Shown: piece by piece, positions 22,239 to 29,786 of the stretch
Numbering within the stretch: position 1 is the stretch's first letter
Layout of the letters: the number at the start of each line of letters is the position of its first letter
Assembly (NCBI GenBank): GCA_903858195.1
Contig: CAIOHW010000203.1
Coordinates: 1-32,782 of the forward strand
DNA: 32,782 nucleotides
Reading direction: 5' to 3'
Origin: Oligoflexia bacterium
GTDB taxonomy: Bacteria > Bdellovibrionota > UBA1018
Notes under the pieces: model-generated
Seen by the model: the letters and a program-made list of their open reading frames with translations, nothing else
What the model was told of the DNA's origin: nothing
The model's database searches: none
Position numbers and translations under genes: made by a program

Positions 22239-22819
22239 CAGAGGTAGGCCCCGATGCGGGCTGCGATCAATCCTGCGGCGACATCCGTCTCCTCGCCCAC
22301 CGAGATGTCTGCGTACTGCTGGGTGGGCTCGAGGTATTCGTGGTGCATGGGCCTGACCGTGTCGTAGTACTGCCGGATGATGCCATCGAGTGAGCGGCCA
22401 CGTTCCTTCACGTCGCGGTGCAGGCGGCGAATGAAGCGGATGTCGGACTCCACGTGCAGGTAGATCTTGATGTCGAAAAGCGCCCGAAGTGGGGCATCCC
22501 AGAGCGTGAAGATCCCTTCGAGCAGCACGACTTTGCACGGACCCACAGCCTGCGTTTCGGGCGTGCGCTGGTTGGTGCGGTAGTCATAGACAGGCACATT
22601 GACCTTGCCCCCCTGCTTGAGGATCTCGAGGTGACTGCGAAGCAGCGGCCAGTCAAAGGCATCGGGGTGGTCAAAATTCACCCCCGGAGGGAGGGTCGGC
22701 AGATAGTAGCTGTCCTGGTGCAAAAGCGCGACGGCAGGATCCGTCACCTTCTGGAGGATCTTGCTGGCGAAAGTTGTCTTACCTGAACCGGAGCCTCCGG
22801 CAATCCCGACCAAGAACAT
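22238..22819 (-). CDS. udk: Uridine kinase
   Basis: A 193-residue P-loop kinase that phosphorylates uridine (and usually cytidine) in pyrimidine salvage. The Walker A motif GGSGSGKTT lies at residues 8-16. The substrate loop HQDSYY and NFDHPDAFDW follow, then PVYDYRTNQRT and LLEGIF. The lid RRLHRDVKERGRS and YYDTVRPMHHEYLEPT complete the family pattern. The length is a little shorter than the E. coli enzyme (213) but no core motif is missing. It sits between the lytic transglycosylase gene (26-base gap) and rnj (one-base overlap), so the three are probably one operon. Confidence 0.94.
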   Translation of the reverse strand: MFLVGIAGGSGSGKTTFASKILQKVTDPAVALLHQDSYYLPTLPPGVNFDHPDAFDWPLLRSHLEILKQGGKVNVPVYDYRTNQRTPETQAVGPCKVVLLEGIFTLWDAPLRALFDIKIYLHVESDIRFIRRLHRDVKERGRSLDGIIRQYYDTVRPMHHEYLEPTQQYADISVGEETDVAAGLIAARIGAYL

Positions 22820-22845
22820 GTTCGGGATTGGAAGCTAACACACAA

Positions 22846-24171
22846 CTACCGAGTTTTCACGCGAGGTCCCTTGAGCACTGCCGGAATCTGCTCATACCCC
22901 ACCAGGAAGAGTCTGGACTCACGCTCCGGGGTGGTGTCCGGGCCCAAAGGGAGCCTGAGGCGATATCCTGCCGGAAGCCGCTCACGACCCCTCCAATGGG
23001 CATCCGAGAGGCCCGAATTGAGGTCCCGGATCTGTTCGCGGCCAAGCTTGAGGTAGCGATCGAGCTCTAAATACGAGATGGCCTGCGGGAGCTCGACTTC
23101 ATAGTAGCTGAGGGGCGGCTCGCGCTCGAGCTTGCCAAAGTAGGTCTCGGCGTTTCGCTCAATGTCGATGGCAGCCAGCAGACAGGCAAAGAAGTTCGAA
23201 CTGGCAAATCCAAAGCTTCGACTCTTGTACCCATACAAGATGTCCTCGAGCTTGTCGGAGCCCGTCTGGCGAACAGCCCGCATGAGGCCCATCCGTCCGT
23301 GATTATAGGCCGTGACGGCAAGGGGCCAGTTGCCGAGCGATTCGTAGTTGTGGGTCAGGAGCCGAGCCGCCGCCTCGGTTGCCCGAAGCGGATCATTTCG
23401 CTCGTCGAGTCCTCCCTTGATCTTGAGGTAGAGCCTTCCGGTCGAGCGCATGAACTGCCAGATCCCGCTCGCTCCCACCTTGGAGCGGGCCTTGAGGTTG
23501 AAGCTGCTCTCCACAAACGGAAGACGGGTGAGTTCAAGCGGGAGCCCGGCTTCCTTGAAGACCTTTTCCATGTGCACGAGATAGCGTCCCGAGGCGATGT
23601 AGCCCTCGCGGAATCGATCCTTCTGGCCGAGCTGCGTTCTTAAGCGCTTGCGATGGGCTGCGTTCAGGAACTTGTTCGGCTCCTCGACACCCTTGAAGAG
23701 CTCGGCCACCTTCTGCTCGTCTTCGTTCCACGAGCCCGGGTCAAACTGCTTGCGGTGCAGACTCATCAGCACTTCGCGCCAGTGGGCCTTGGCGGCGCGG
23801 GTGCGCCGGCTGATTTCCCGTTGCGATTCATTGGGGCCGTATTGCAGGACCTCGTAGATCAAGTCGATATGACGACTGTCGTGGACGAGCGCCTGACGCG
23901 TGTCATACTGACCGTAGATGCGCTTCCAAAACTCCACCTGCCGCCTGAGCTGGGGTACGACCACAAACCCGGGGTCCACTCCCTTGACCGACGTCTCTGG
24001 AAGGGCAGGTGCGGGTGCCGATGCAGCCTCGAAGGCTTCGGGCGCAGGCTCTTCGTTTGCCGGCGCCACAGGGCGCGCAGCACCCCGGGCATGGAGCCAC
24101 TCACCCACCATCCAGGTGGAAGCACTGGCCAGAAACACAATCATTACCCAGCGAGGAGCCCTGCGCGACAT
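22846..24171 (-). CDS. Lytic transglycosylase, MltD-like (GH23)
   Basis: A 441-residue envelope protein that cleaves peptidoglycan between MurNAc and GlcNAc. The N-terminus is a signal or anchor (WVMIVFLASASTWMVGEWL); no lipobox Cys is seen, so it may be membrane-anchored or periplasmic. A Pro/Ala-rich linker follows, then a helical region (75-200). The SLT domain has the catalytic E221 in LPFVESSFN, the GASGIWQFM motif (233-241), and the AYNHG motif near 288-292. A C-terminal piece (LELDRYLKLGREQIRDLNSGL...PAGYRLRLP) looks like the domain found in MltD-like enzymes between catalytic and LysM parts; no clear LysM is present. Its start codon lies close to that of the divergent peptide-binding gene. 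Confidence 0.88.
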   Translation of the reverse strand: MSRRAPRWVMIVFLASASTWMVGEWLHARGAARPVAPANEEPAPEAFEAASAPAPALPETSVKGVDPGFVVVPQLRRQVEFWKRIYGQYDTRQALVHDSRHIDLIYEVLQYGPNESQREISRRTRAAKAHWREVLMSLHRKQFDPGSWNEDEQKVAELFKGVEEPNKFLNAAHRKRLRTQLGQKDRFREGYIASGRYLVHMEKVFKEAGLPLELTRLPFVESSFNLKARSKVGASGIWQFMRSTGRLYLKIKGGLDERNDPLRATEAAARLLTHNYESLGNWPLAVTAYNHGRMGLMRAVRQTGSDKLEDILYGYKSRSFGFASSNFFACLLAAIDIERNAETYFGKLEREPPLSYYEVELPQAISYLELDRYLKLGREQIRDLNSGLSDAHWRGRERLPAGYRLRLPLGPDTTPERESRLFLVGYEQIPAVLKGPRVKTR

Positions 24172-24214
24172 GGTCGTTCATGGTAGGGCGAGCCCGGTTT
24201 CGAGACAAGGCGCG

Positions 24215-25768
24215 ATGCTGCGATGGCCGCAATGGCTGCAATACCCGGCGCTGACCGCCAGTTTCATGGCGCTCATCTGGGTCGGCCTCTCGGACGCCAC
24301 TGCCGGCGTTACCCGTGACATCATCGTCGATCAGCCACCAGCGACCTTGAACCCACGCATGACGCTCGACGCCTCAGGCCAGCGCATCAACGCCCTGCTC
24401 TTTGCCGCGCTCACTCGGGTGGGCCCCGACCTCGCGGTACTGCCCGACCTTGCCCGCTCCTGGAGGGGCGAGCGAGGGAATCGTCAATGGCACTTCGAGA
24501 TCGCCCCCGGGCGCACCGACCATTCGGGCCGGGAGATCTCGGCCAAGGACCTGGCAAGCTGCTTCGAGGCGTATGCTTCCAAACCCCGGGCGCTGGCGAT
24601 CCAGTCCCTGAGCGAATGGAGCAGGCTTGAGGTTTCGGGCCAGACCCTGACCTTCGAACTCGCCCGCCCCGATCCGCACTTTCCCCGTAACGTGACGCTC
24701 TTGCGCTACTTCCGTACTGACGGCGGCCCGCCCTGCGCCGAGGCCCTGGCCGGCAGCAGGCTCATCACCAGCGGCCCATTCCGCGCCGACACGAGGGCTT
24801 TCGAGTCCAGCCTGAGGCTTGAGCGCCGCAAAAGCGATGGCGGCTTCGAGCCGGCAGGCAGTCTCCAATTCGTGCGCGATGAAATGACCCGCACCCTCAA
24901 GTTGCTGCGCGGCCGCACTTCGATTGCCCAAAATGGTTTCTCTCCCGTACGCACGCGCTGGCTGCAGGAGCACTATCCCGAGCGCTTCAAGCTCATCGAG
25001 GCGCCCGGAGTGAACGTCAGCTACCTCGCCTTCAACCTGCGTGATCGCCAGCTCGCAGACGCGAGGGTCCGCCGCGCACTGGCCATGGCCATCCCCATTG
25101 ACGCCATCATCCGGCACAAGCTTGCCGGAATGGCCGATCCGGCTACGAGCTTCCTTGCTCCGTTTCTTCCTGATTCCAGGCCCCCCGCACGGCTGCCTGA
25201 GGATTCCGTCGAGGCGGGCAGGCTCCTGGATGAAGCCGGGCATCCTCGTGATCCTGCCACGGGCGTTCGCCGGACGTTGCGGCTCACGTTCAAGACCACT
25301 CCAATTCGTGAGGGCTACGAGATCGTCAGGGTGATTCAAGACGCCTGGCATCGCATCGGAGTCGAGATCGAAGTCCAAGTGGTCGAGCCAGCGGTATTCC
25401 TTGCCTCAGTGCGCAGGGGTGCCTTCCAGTTGTCGCTGGGCCGCTGGGTGGGTGTTGCCGACTCCTCGATCCTCGAGCGCACGCTGCGCACGGGGCACGT
25501 ATCCAACCGTTCGGGGTACTCAAACGCCGAGGCCGACGCTCTGCTGGACCGAATTGCCGCTGCTCAGACTCCCGAGCAGCGAGCCGGGGCCGTGGGTCGG
25601 CTGCAAGCGCTCATGCTGCAGGATCTGCCCTACTTTCCGCTCTGGTTCTGGAAAAATGCACTGCTCCATGACCTGAGGCTGGGCGGCCTCTCGGCTGAGA
25701 ATCTTTCACGCAGCGGGGGTCTGGCACCCCTGTTTGACCTCAGGCCCTTGGAGGGGGCCAGTCCATGA
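24215..25768 (+). CDS. Peptide-type ABC transporter substrate-binding protein (SBP family 5)
   Basis: A 517-residue extracytoplasmic solute-binding protein of the oligopeptide/nickel family. I chose the ATG at 24215 (AAGG four bases upstream), which gives a signal peptide (WLQYPALTASFMALIWVGLSDATA). An in-frame ATG at 24170 is possible but would overlap the divergent lytic transglycosylase start. Family features: T-L-N-P-R near the N-terminus, LFAALTRVGPDLAVLPDLARSW, the WHFEI strand and YLAFNL...VRRALAMAIPIDAII. No permease or ATPase genes are nearby, so it is an orphan that shares a transporter or does something else. It overlaps rsmE by ATGA. Confidence 0.88.
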   Translation: MLRWPQWLQYPALTASFMALIWVGLSDATAGVTRDIIVDQPPATLNPRMTLDASGQRINALLFAALTRVGPDLAVLPDLARSWRGERGNRQWHFEIAPGRTDHSGREISAKDLASCFEAYASKPRALAIQSLSEWSRLEVSGQTLTFELARPDPHFPRNVTLLRYFRTDGGPPCAEALAGSRLITSGPFRADTRAFESSLRLERRKSDGGFEPAGSLQFVRDEMTRTLKLLRGRTSIAQNGFSPVRTRWLQEHYPERFKLIEAPGVNVSYLAFNLRDRQLADARVRRALAMAIPIDAIIRHKLAGMADPATSFLAPFLPDSRPPARLPEDSVEAGRLLDEAGHPRDPATGVRRTLRLTFKTTPIREGYEIVRVIQDAWHRIGVEIEVQVVEPAVFLASVRRGAFQLSLGRWVGVADSSILERTLRTGHVSNRSGYSNAEADALLDRIAAAQTPEQRAGAVGRLQALMLQDLPYFPLWFWKNALLHDLRLGGLSAENLSRSGGLAPLFDLRPLEGASP

Positions 25769-26562
25769 GATCAAGAATTCCACGCGTCCTCTGCGGCACG
25801 CTCCCCACGTCAAAATCCCCGGTACAGCTCCCCGAAGATGAGGCCTCACACCTGCACTCGGTGCTCCGACTGCGGGACGGAGATCCAGTCGTTGCACTCG
25901 ACGGCAAGGGCCACGAGGTACAGGCCAGGCTCCAGCATCGCGACAAGACGGCATGGGTGGCCACCGATCACGACAAACCCACGCGCACCCACTCCCTCGA
26001 TGACGAGACCACGCCGCTCGTGCTCGAGGTGGCCATCCTCAAGGGGGATGCCATGAGCTGGGTGATCGAAAAGGCCGTTGAAATGGGGGTTCGACGCCTG
26101 GTCCCACTGGTCTGCGACTACGGAGTGGTTGAGATCGGAAAGAAAGGAAGCCAGCACTTCGTCGAGCGCTGGCAGCGCATCGCCGACCAGGCCCTCAAGC
26201 AGTGCGAGAGGCTGAACCGAATGAAAGTCGATGCCCCCTCACCCGTGCTCGAGACCCTGAAGTACCAGGCCCACCAGCGCTGGGTCGCCGTTGAGCCCCG
26301 AGCGGGTTTCGAAGAGGCAGTGCCCTTCCGCTTCCTTTCTGAGGCCCTCAAGGAGCGTGATGAGATCCATGTGCTCGTCGGACCCGAAGGGGGCTGGAGC
26401 CCCGCCGAGTGCGACGCCTTCCGGGCCGAATCCAAGCATCGCGCGCTCCGCCCGGCGAGCCTCGGCCCGCTGGTGCTCAGGGCCGAGACGGCTGCGCTTT
26501 TCGTGATGGGATCGGCACTTTCGTCGCAGATCCTTTCACGACATGGAAAGCTCCGGCCTTGA
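25765..26562 (+). CDS. rsmE: 16S rRNA (uracil(1498)-N(3))-methyltransferase
   Basis: A 265-residue SPOUT methyltransferase that methylates U1498 of 16S rRNA using S-adenosylmethionine. The N-terminal PUA-like part has HLHSVLRLRDGD. The SPOUT part has AILKGDAMSWVIEKAVEMGV, a helix with R-W-Q-R-I-A-D-Q-A-L-K-Q-C, the knot motif LVGPEGGWSPAE and SLGPLVLRAETAAL. The usual I-L-R-T-E-T-A is V-L-R-A-E-T-A here, a minor change. Its start overlaps the substrate-binding protein gene by four bases, so it is translationally coupled to an unrelated function. Confidence 0.94.
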   Translation: MRSRIPRVLCGTLPTSKSPVQLPEDEASHLHSVLRLRDGDPVVALDGKGHEVQARLQHRDKTAWVATDHDKPTRTHSLDDETTPLVLEVAILKGDAMSWVIEKAVEMGVRRLVPLVCDYGVVEIGKKGSQHFVERWQRIADQALKQCERLNRMKVDAPSPVLETLKYQAHQRWVAVEPRAGFEEAVPFRFLSEALKERDEIHVLVGPEGGWSPAECDAFRAESKHRALRPASLGPLVLRAETAALFVMGSALSSQILSRHGKLRP

Positions 26563-26593
26563 CGCTCGCACTTCAACAAGCGACAACCAACGC

Positions 26594-27271
26594 ATGAACA
26601 CGGAGAGCCCCGAGACAAAGCTCGACTTCAAGCCCGTTCACCGCGGATTGGGCTTCCACCCTTTCTCGGACGGACTTCCGTACACGCCCAGTGGCGCAAC
26701 CGTGGCAGGTCCCGTCCGTGTTGCCCCGACGATCACCCGACCGCAGCCCGTCGTCCTGCGTGGCAGGCCGCTTGCTGATCTTCAAACTCAGCCCGTGGCT
26801 CAAACGCAGCCCGTGGCTCAAACTCAGGCTCAGCCGCAGGCCGAGGCTCCAGTCCTGCCCAGTCTGGGCTGGGTATACCTTCTTGGCCGCATCACGGCCT
26901 TTGTCATCGATCTCATCGTGCATCCCGCCTTTTCGATGCTTGTACTCATGGGTGTCACCGTGCTTCGCGGGCACGAGCCGATGGTGTTGTTTGGCGCCGG
27001 GGTTTTCGAAGTGGCGCTGCTCTTCTCGTTCGCCTTGGGAGCGGCGCTCATGATGGCGCAAGAAGTGGTGCTGGGCTCGACTCCGGGCAAGCGCATCGTC
27101 GGGCTCAGGCTCCGCGGCAGCTCGGCTGCGATTTTCATGCGCTCGTTCTTTTTCATTCCAAGCGTGCTCTTCATGGGTACGGGGATCCTTTGGGCTCTTT
27201 TCAACCGTCAGCGCCGCTGCTGGCATGACCTAGCGGCCGATGTGCAACCGCTTCCCGTTTCCAGGAGTTAA
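26594..27271 (+). CDS. RDD family membrane protein
   Basis: A 225-residue inner-membrane protein; role of the family unknown. The N-terminal 90 residues are soluble, with H-R-G-L-G-F-H-P-F-S-D-G-L and a Gln/Pro repeat. The RDD domain follows with R99 and D106 (GRITAFVIDLI), two or three hydrophobic helices, GSTPGKRIVGLRLR (161-174) and the closing RCWHDLAAD (208-216). The start is uncertain: ATG at 26594 was preferred over ATG at 26543, which overlaps rsmE by 20 bases; neither has a clear ribosome-binding site. It reads in line with rsmE and the heptose adenylyltransferase gene. Confidence 0.8.
   Translation: MNTESPETKLDFKPVHRGLGFHPFSDGLPYTPSGATVAGPVRVAPTITRPQPVVLRGRPLADLQTQPVAQTQPVAQTQAQPQAEAPVLPSLGWVYLLGRITAFVIDLIVHPAFSMLVLMGVTVLRGHEPMVLFGAGVFEVALLFSFALGAALMMAQEVVLGSTPGKRIVGLRLRGSSAAIFMRSFFFIPSVLFMGTGILWALFNRQRRCWHDLAADVQPLPVSRS
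26781..26834 (+). repeat. 18-bp tandem repeat inside the RDD gene
   Basis: Two near-identical 18-base units (26781-26798, 26799-26816) and a degraded third encode repeated Q-T-Q-P-V-A in the soluble N-terminal linker. An in-frame unit can expand or contract without breaking the gene. Confidence 0.8.
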
Positions 27272-27276
27272 ATCGG

Positions 27277-27813
27277 GTGACCGGCTCGCGTTCCAAGATC
27301 CGCCGCCCCGGCTCGCTCAGGCGGGCTCTACCGGCTCGCAAGAAGATCGTTTTTACGAACGGCTGCTTTGACCTCCTCCATCCCGGGCACGTGGCCTACC
27401 TCGAGCAGGCCCGCAGACAGGGCGATCTGCTGGTGGTTGCGCTCAACTCAGATGCATCCGTTTCAAGACTCAAGGGCCCATCTCGCCCCATCAATCGACT
27501 CGAAGACCGATTGGCCGTGATCGCAGGCCTGGGGTGCGTGGACTATGTCACTTGGTTTGAGCAGGACACGCCGCTTGAGCTCATCCGGCTGCTTGGTGAC
27601 CGCATCCGCGTGCTGGTCAAAGGCGGCGACTGGAAGCCTGCGCAGATTGTGGGTTCAACTGAAGTGCTCTCGTGGGGCGGCCGGGTCAAAAGCCTGAAGT
27701 TTGTCGAAGGCAAGAGCACCACCTCGATGCTCGAGCGGGCTATGCGGCCGAAGGCGCAGCCGAAGGGGCAGCCGAAGGGGCAGATGAAGGCGCGACCCGG
27801 GCGTCGGGCATAG
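27277..27813 (+). CDS. rfaE2: D-glycero-beta-D-manno-heptose 1-phosphate adenylyltransferase
   Basis: A 178-residue nucleotidyltransferase that activates heptose phosphate to ADP-heptose for the LPS inner core. The GTG start has AGGAG about nine bases upstream. The cytidylyltransferase motif NGCFDLLHPGH spans about 28-38, then VALNSDASVSRLKG, RPINRLEDRLAVI, VLVKGGDW and the closing EGKSTTSMLE. This is the stand-alone form of the C-terminal half of HldE; no heptose kinase partner is in the window. The last 20 residues are a basic repeat tail (P-K-G-Q units) encoded by a 12-bp repeat. The tail overlaps the convergent response-regulator gene by 74 bases. Confidence 0.93.
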   Translation: MTGSRSKIRRPGSLRRALPARKKIVFTNGCFDLLHPGHVAYLEQARRQGDLLVVALNSDASVSRLKGPSRPINRLEDRLAVIAGLGCVDYVTWFEQDTPLELIRLLGDRIRVLVKGGDWKPAQIVGSTEVLSWGGRVKSLKFVEGKSTTSMLERAMRPKAQPKGQPKGQMKARPGRRA

Positions 27814-28165
27814 TCAGGCCCGGCCTGAGGATCTGGGTCAGCATCTCGGGCCGAAAAGGCTTGGGAAGAAAGCCCCACACATCCAGGCCCGCGCACTGCG
27901 AGCGACAGCCGACATCACCCGAAAAAACAACAAACCGGGGAGCAAACAGGGGCAACACGAAGGCACCGGCCTTTTGGAGAAACTCGCCCCCGGTCATCCC
28001 GGGCATATTCCAGTCAACTAGGGCCAAGTCCACGATATTGCTGCCCAAATAGTCAAGGGCGGCAGCTGGCTCTGCAAAGGCTGCGACTTCGCAGCCTTCC
28101 CACTGGAGCAGGAGCTCCATGGATTCTCGAACTCCGTCATGATCTTCGACGACCAGCACCTTCAC
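27740..28165 (-). CDS. Single-domain response regulator with Ala/Pro/Ser repeat tail
   Basis: A 141-residue CheY-like receiver with no output domain. The GTG start gives MKVLVVEDHDGVRESM. The acidic pair is E8/D9, the phosphoacceptor is the Asp in LALVDWNMPGMTG (about residue 51), VFSGD holds the Ser and FLPKPF the conserved Lys. The region between the phosphoacceptor and the Ser carries extra Cys (V-G-C-R-S-Q-C). The last 20 residues are S-A-A-P repeats read from the opposite strand of the rfaE2 tail. It lies 81 bases downstream of a membrane-protein gene in the same direction. No kinase nearby. Confidence 0.85.
   Translation of the reverse strand: MKVLVVEDHDGVRESMELLLQWEGCEVAAFAEPAAALDYLGSNIVDLALVDWNMPGMTGGEFLQKAGAFVLPLFAPRFVVFSGDVGCRSQCAGLDVWGFLPKPFRPEMLTQILRPGLTMPDARVAPSSAPSAAPSAAPSAA
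27748..27795. repeat. 12-bp minisatellite shared by two convergent genes
   Basis: Three units of CCGAAGG(C/G)GCAG (27748-27759, 27760-27771, 27772-27783) and a degraded fourth (27784-27795). On the plus strand each unit encodes P-K-G/A-Q in the heptose adenylyltransferase. On the minus strand it encodes S-A-A-P or S-A-P in the response regulator. Confidence 0.9.
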
Positions 28166-28246
28166 GCGGGCGTGCTAATAACCTTGCCCGGTTCTCCGGA
28201 CAACAAAATTGGCCGTCAAGAAAGTGTCAGGCCGGTAAACCGGCGT

Positions 28247-28768
28247 TCAGGACGACTTGCCGCGAAGCATTCGGTCAAAAAACGCGACCGACATGAGCGA
28301 AAGCCCGTAGGCCATCCAGAATCCGAACCCCGCGCCACGAGAGAGCGCGGCTGCGCGGATGTCGAGAAAGGACGGGCTAAACAGGTTGTTGATGAAGATC
28401 CAGCTGAAAGCGCCCCAGGTGAAGCCCATGCCGAGCAGGGGGCCGGGAGCGTTACTGAAGGTGAAATGCGCAAACACCGCGCCCAGAAATGCGGCAAGGA
28501 GCTCAAACGCCACGAACCCGAGCACAACGGCCAGAAGCCCCGTTCCGGCCATACCCACTTCGGTGGCCGAGCTTCCCAGAAACGGAAGGGCCATGAGCTT
28601 GACGGTGAAAAGCGCCTCGGCGCCCTGCATCCGGCAATAGATGGCAGCCAGCGCAAGCGCCACGACTCCACCGAAAGCACCCGCCATGGCGCCGGCAGTC
28701 CAGCGGATGGGGTCCAGCTTGAGCCAAGGGGCGACGATGTCGATGTCTTTTTCCATTTCAGTGTGCAT
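28247..28768 (-). CDS. Multi-pass membrane protein, unknown function
   Basis: A 173-residue protein with four or five hydrophobic helices: GAMAGAFGGVVALALAAIYC, a segment around LMALPFLG, GTGLLAVVLGFVAFELLAAF with the continuing LGAVFAHF, LLGMGFTWGAFSWIFINNLF, and FWMAYGLSLMSVAFF. The ATG at 28768 (MHTEMEKDIDI) was chosen over one at 28840 that would add a basic stretch running back through the divergent gene start; 28756 is another candidate. No ribosome-binding site is strong. No family is recognised. A small GCCGG/CCGGC hairpin follows the stop, then the response-regulator gene in the same direction. Confidence 0.65.
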   Translation of the reverse strand: MHTEMEKDIDIVAPWLKLDPIRWTAGAMAGAFGGVVALALAAIYCRMQGAEALFTVKLMALPFLGSSATEVGMAGTGLLAVVLGFVAFELLAAFLGAVFAHFTFSNAPGPLLGMGFTWGAFSWIFINNLFSPSFLDIRAAALSRGAGFGFWMAYGLSLMSVAFFDRMLRGKSS

Positions 28769-28832
28769 GTTCCCGGTTTTCGCACACCTTGCCGATGCCC
28801 ACAATCGCCTTCTCGGGTACACTGAAAGGCCT

Positions 28833-29786
28833 ATGTCCACGATCGACTTTCATGTGCACGTTTTTCCGAATCCGATCGAAATGGCGGTCCCCAAAGAGCT
28901 CGGTTCGTATCTCGATCTGGCGCGGCGCATGGCGCGTCAGATCCTCGAGCCCGCCGATCAGCGCATGCATCAGCTGCAGGTCTGGATGCGCCACCTGCCT
29001 GAACCCGCCCGCGCGGGCCTCGATCAGCTGGGGGGTCTCACCGCCCTGCCAAGGCTACTTGTAGAATCGACTCCCACCGATCTTCTCGAAGCCATGGACT
29101 CGGCCGGGGTCGATCAGGCGGTGGTCATTGCCCATCCGCCCTTTGCCTCAAACGAATGGGTGCTTGAGGTCTGCCGCGACCATGCCGAGCGGCTGGTACC
29201 GGTGGTCAACGTCGCCCGGGGCACCGACTCTCCGGGCCGCAAGCTCGAGGACTATCTCGAGCAGGGTGCGCGCGCCCTCAAGATCCATGCGGCAGCCGAT
29301 GGCGAGGGGCCAGACAGCCCCAGATACCGCGAGCTGCTCGAAGTGGCGCGAGCGCGCAAGCTTCCGGTCATCCTGCATACGGGGTGCATTCATAACCGGC
29401 TCTTCTACAAGCAGCCCGAGTTCGGACGGGTGGAGGCCTTTGCCCCTTGGTTCGAGGCCTACCCTGAGATCCCTTTCGTGCTCGCGCACATGAACTTTCA
29501 CGAACCGCAAAAGGCGATCGAACTGGGCGAGCTGCACGCAAATGTCATGGTCGACACTTCGTGGCAGCCCCCCGAGATGATCGGCGAGGCCATTCATCGG
29601 CTGGGGGCCCGGCGCGTGCTCTTTGGCTCGGACTGGCCGTTCGTGGGCGGAAACCTCGCCATCGGCAAGAAGCGCATCGAAGAAGGCGTCGCTTCCGGCG
29701 CCTACTCGCAAGAAGACGCCGACCTCGTCCTGGGCGGTAACGCCATGAAACTGCTTCTGGGTGGAGTCGATGCCGCGATGGCTTGA
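28833..29786 (+). CDS. Amidohydrolase family metal-dependent hydrolase
   Basis: A 317-residue TIM-barrel hydrolase of the amidohydrolase-2 (ACMSD-like) group. The ATG at 28833 has AAGG four bases upstream. Metal ligands are visible: H7 and H9 in DFHVHVFP, a Lys/His strand (ALKIHAAADG), a further His in PVILHTG, one in FVLAHMNFHE, and the Asp in VLFGSDWPFVGG. The barrel looks complete. Substrate unknown. The next gene begins within its last 17-26 bases, so the pair is coupled; the partner is another metal hydrolase homologue, which suggests they share a pathway for a cyclic amide or carboxylate (inference). Confidence 0.87.
   Translation: MSTIDFHVHVFPNPIEMAVPKELGSYLDLARRMARQILEPADQRMHQLQVWMRHLPEPARAGLDQLGGLTALPRLLVESTPTDLLEAMDSAGVDQAVVIAHPPFASNEWVLEVCRDHAERLVPVVNVARGTDSPGRKLEDYLEQGARALKIHAAADGEGPDSPRYRELLEVARARKLPVILHTGCIHNRLFYKQPEFGRVEAFAPWFEAYPEIPFVLAHMNFHEPQKAIELGELHANVMVDTSWQPPEMIGEAIHRLGARRVLFGSDWPFVGGNLAIGKKRIEEGVASGAYSQEDADLVLGGNAMKLLLGGVDAAMA

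Noticed and set aside
24374..25378. 334-codon minus-strand frame opposite the peptide-binding protein
   Set aside because: No ribosome-binding site or domain; the plus strand encodes a clear SBP family protein over the same bases.
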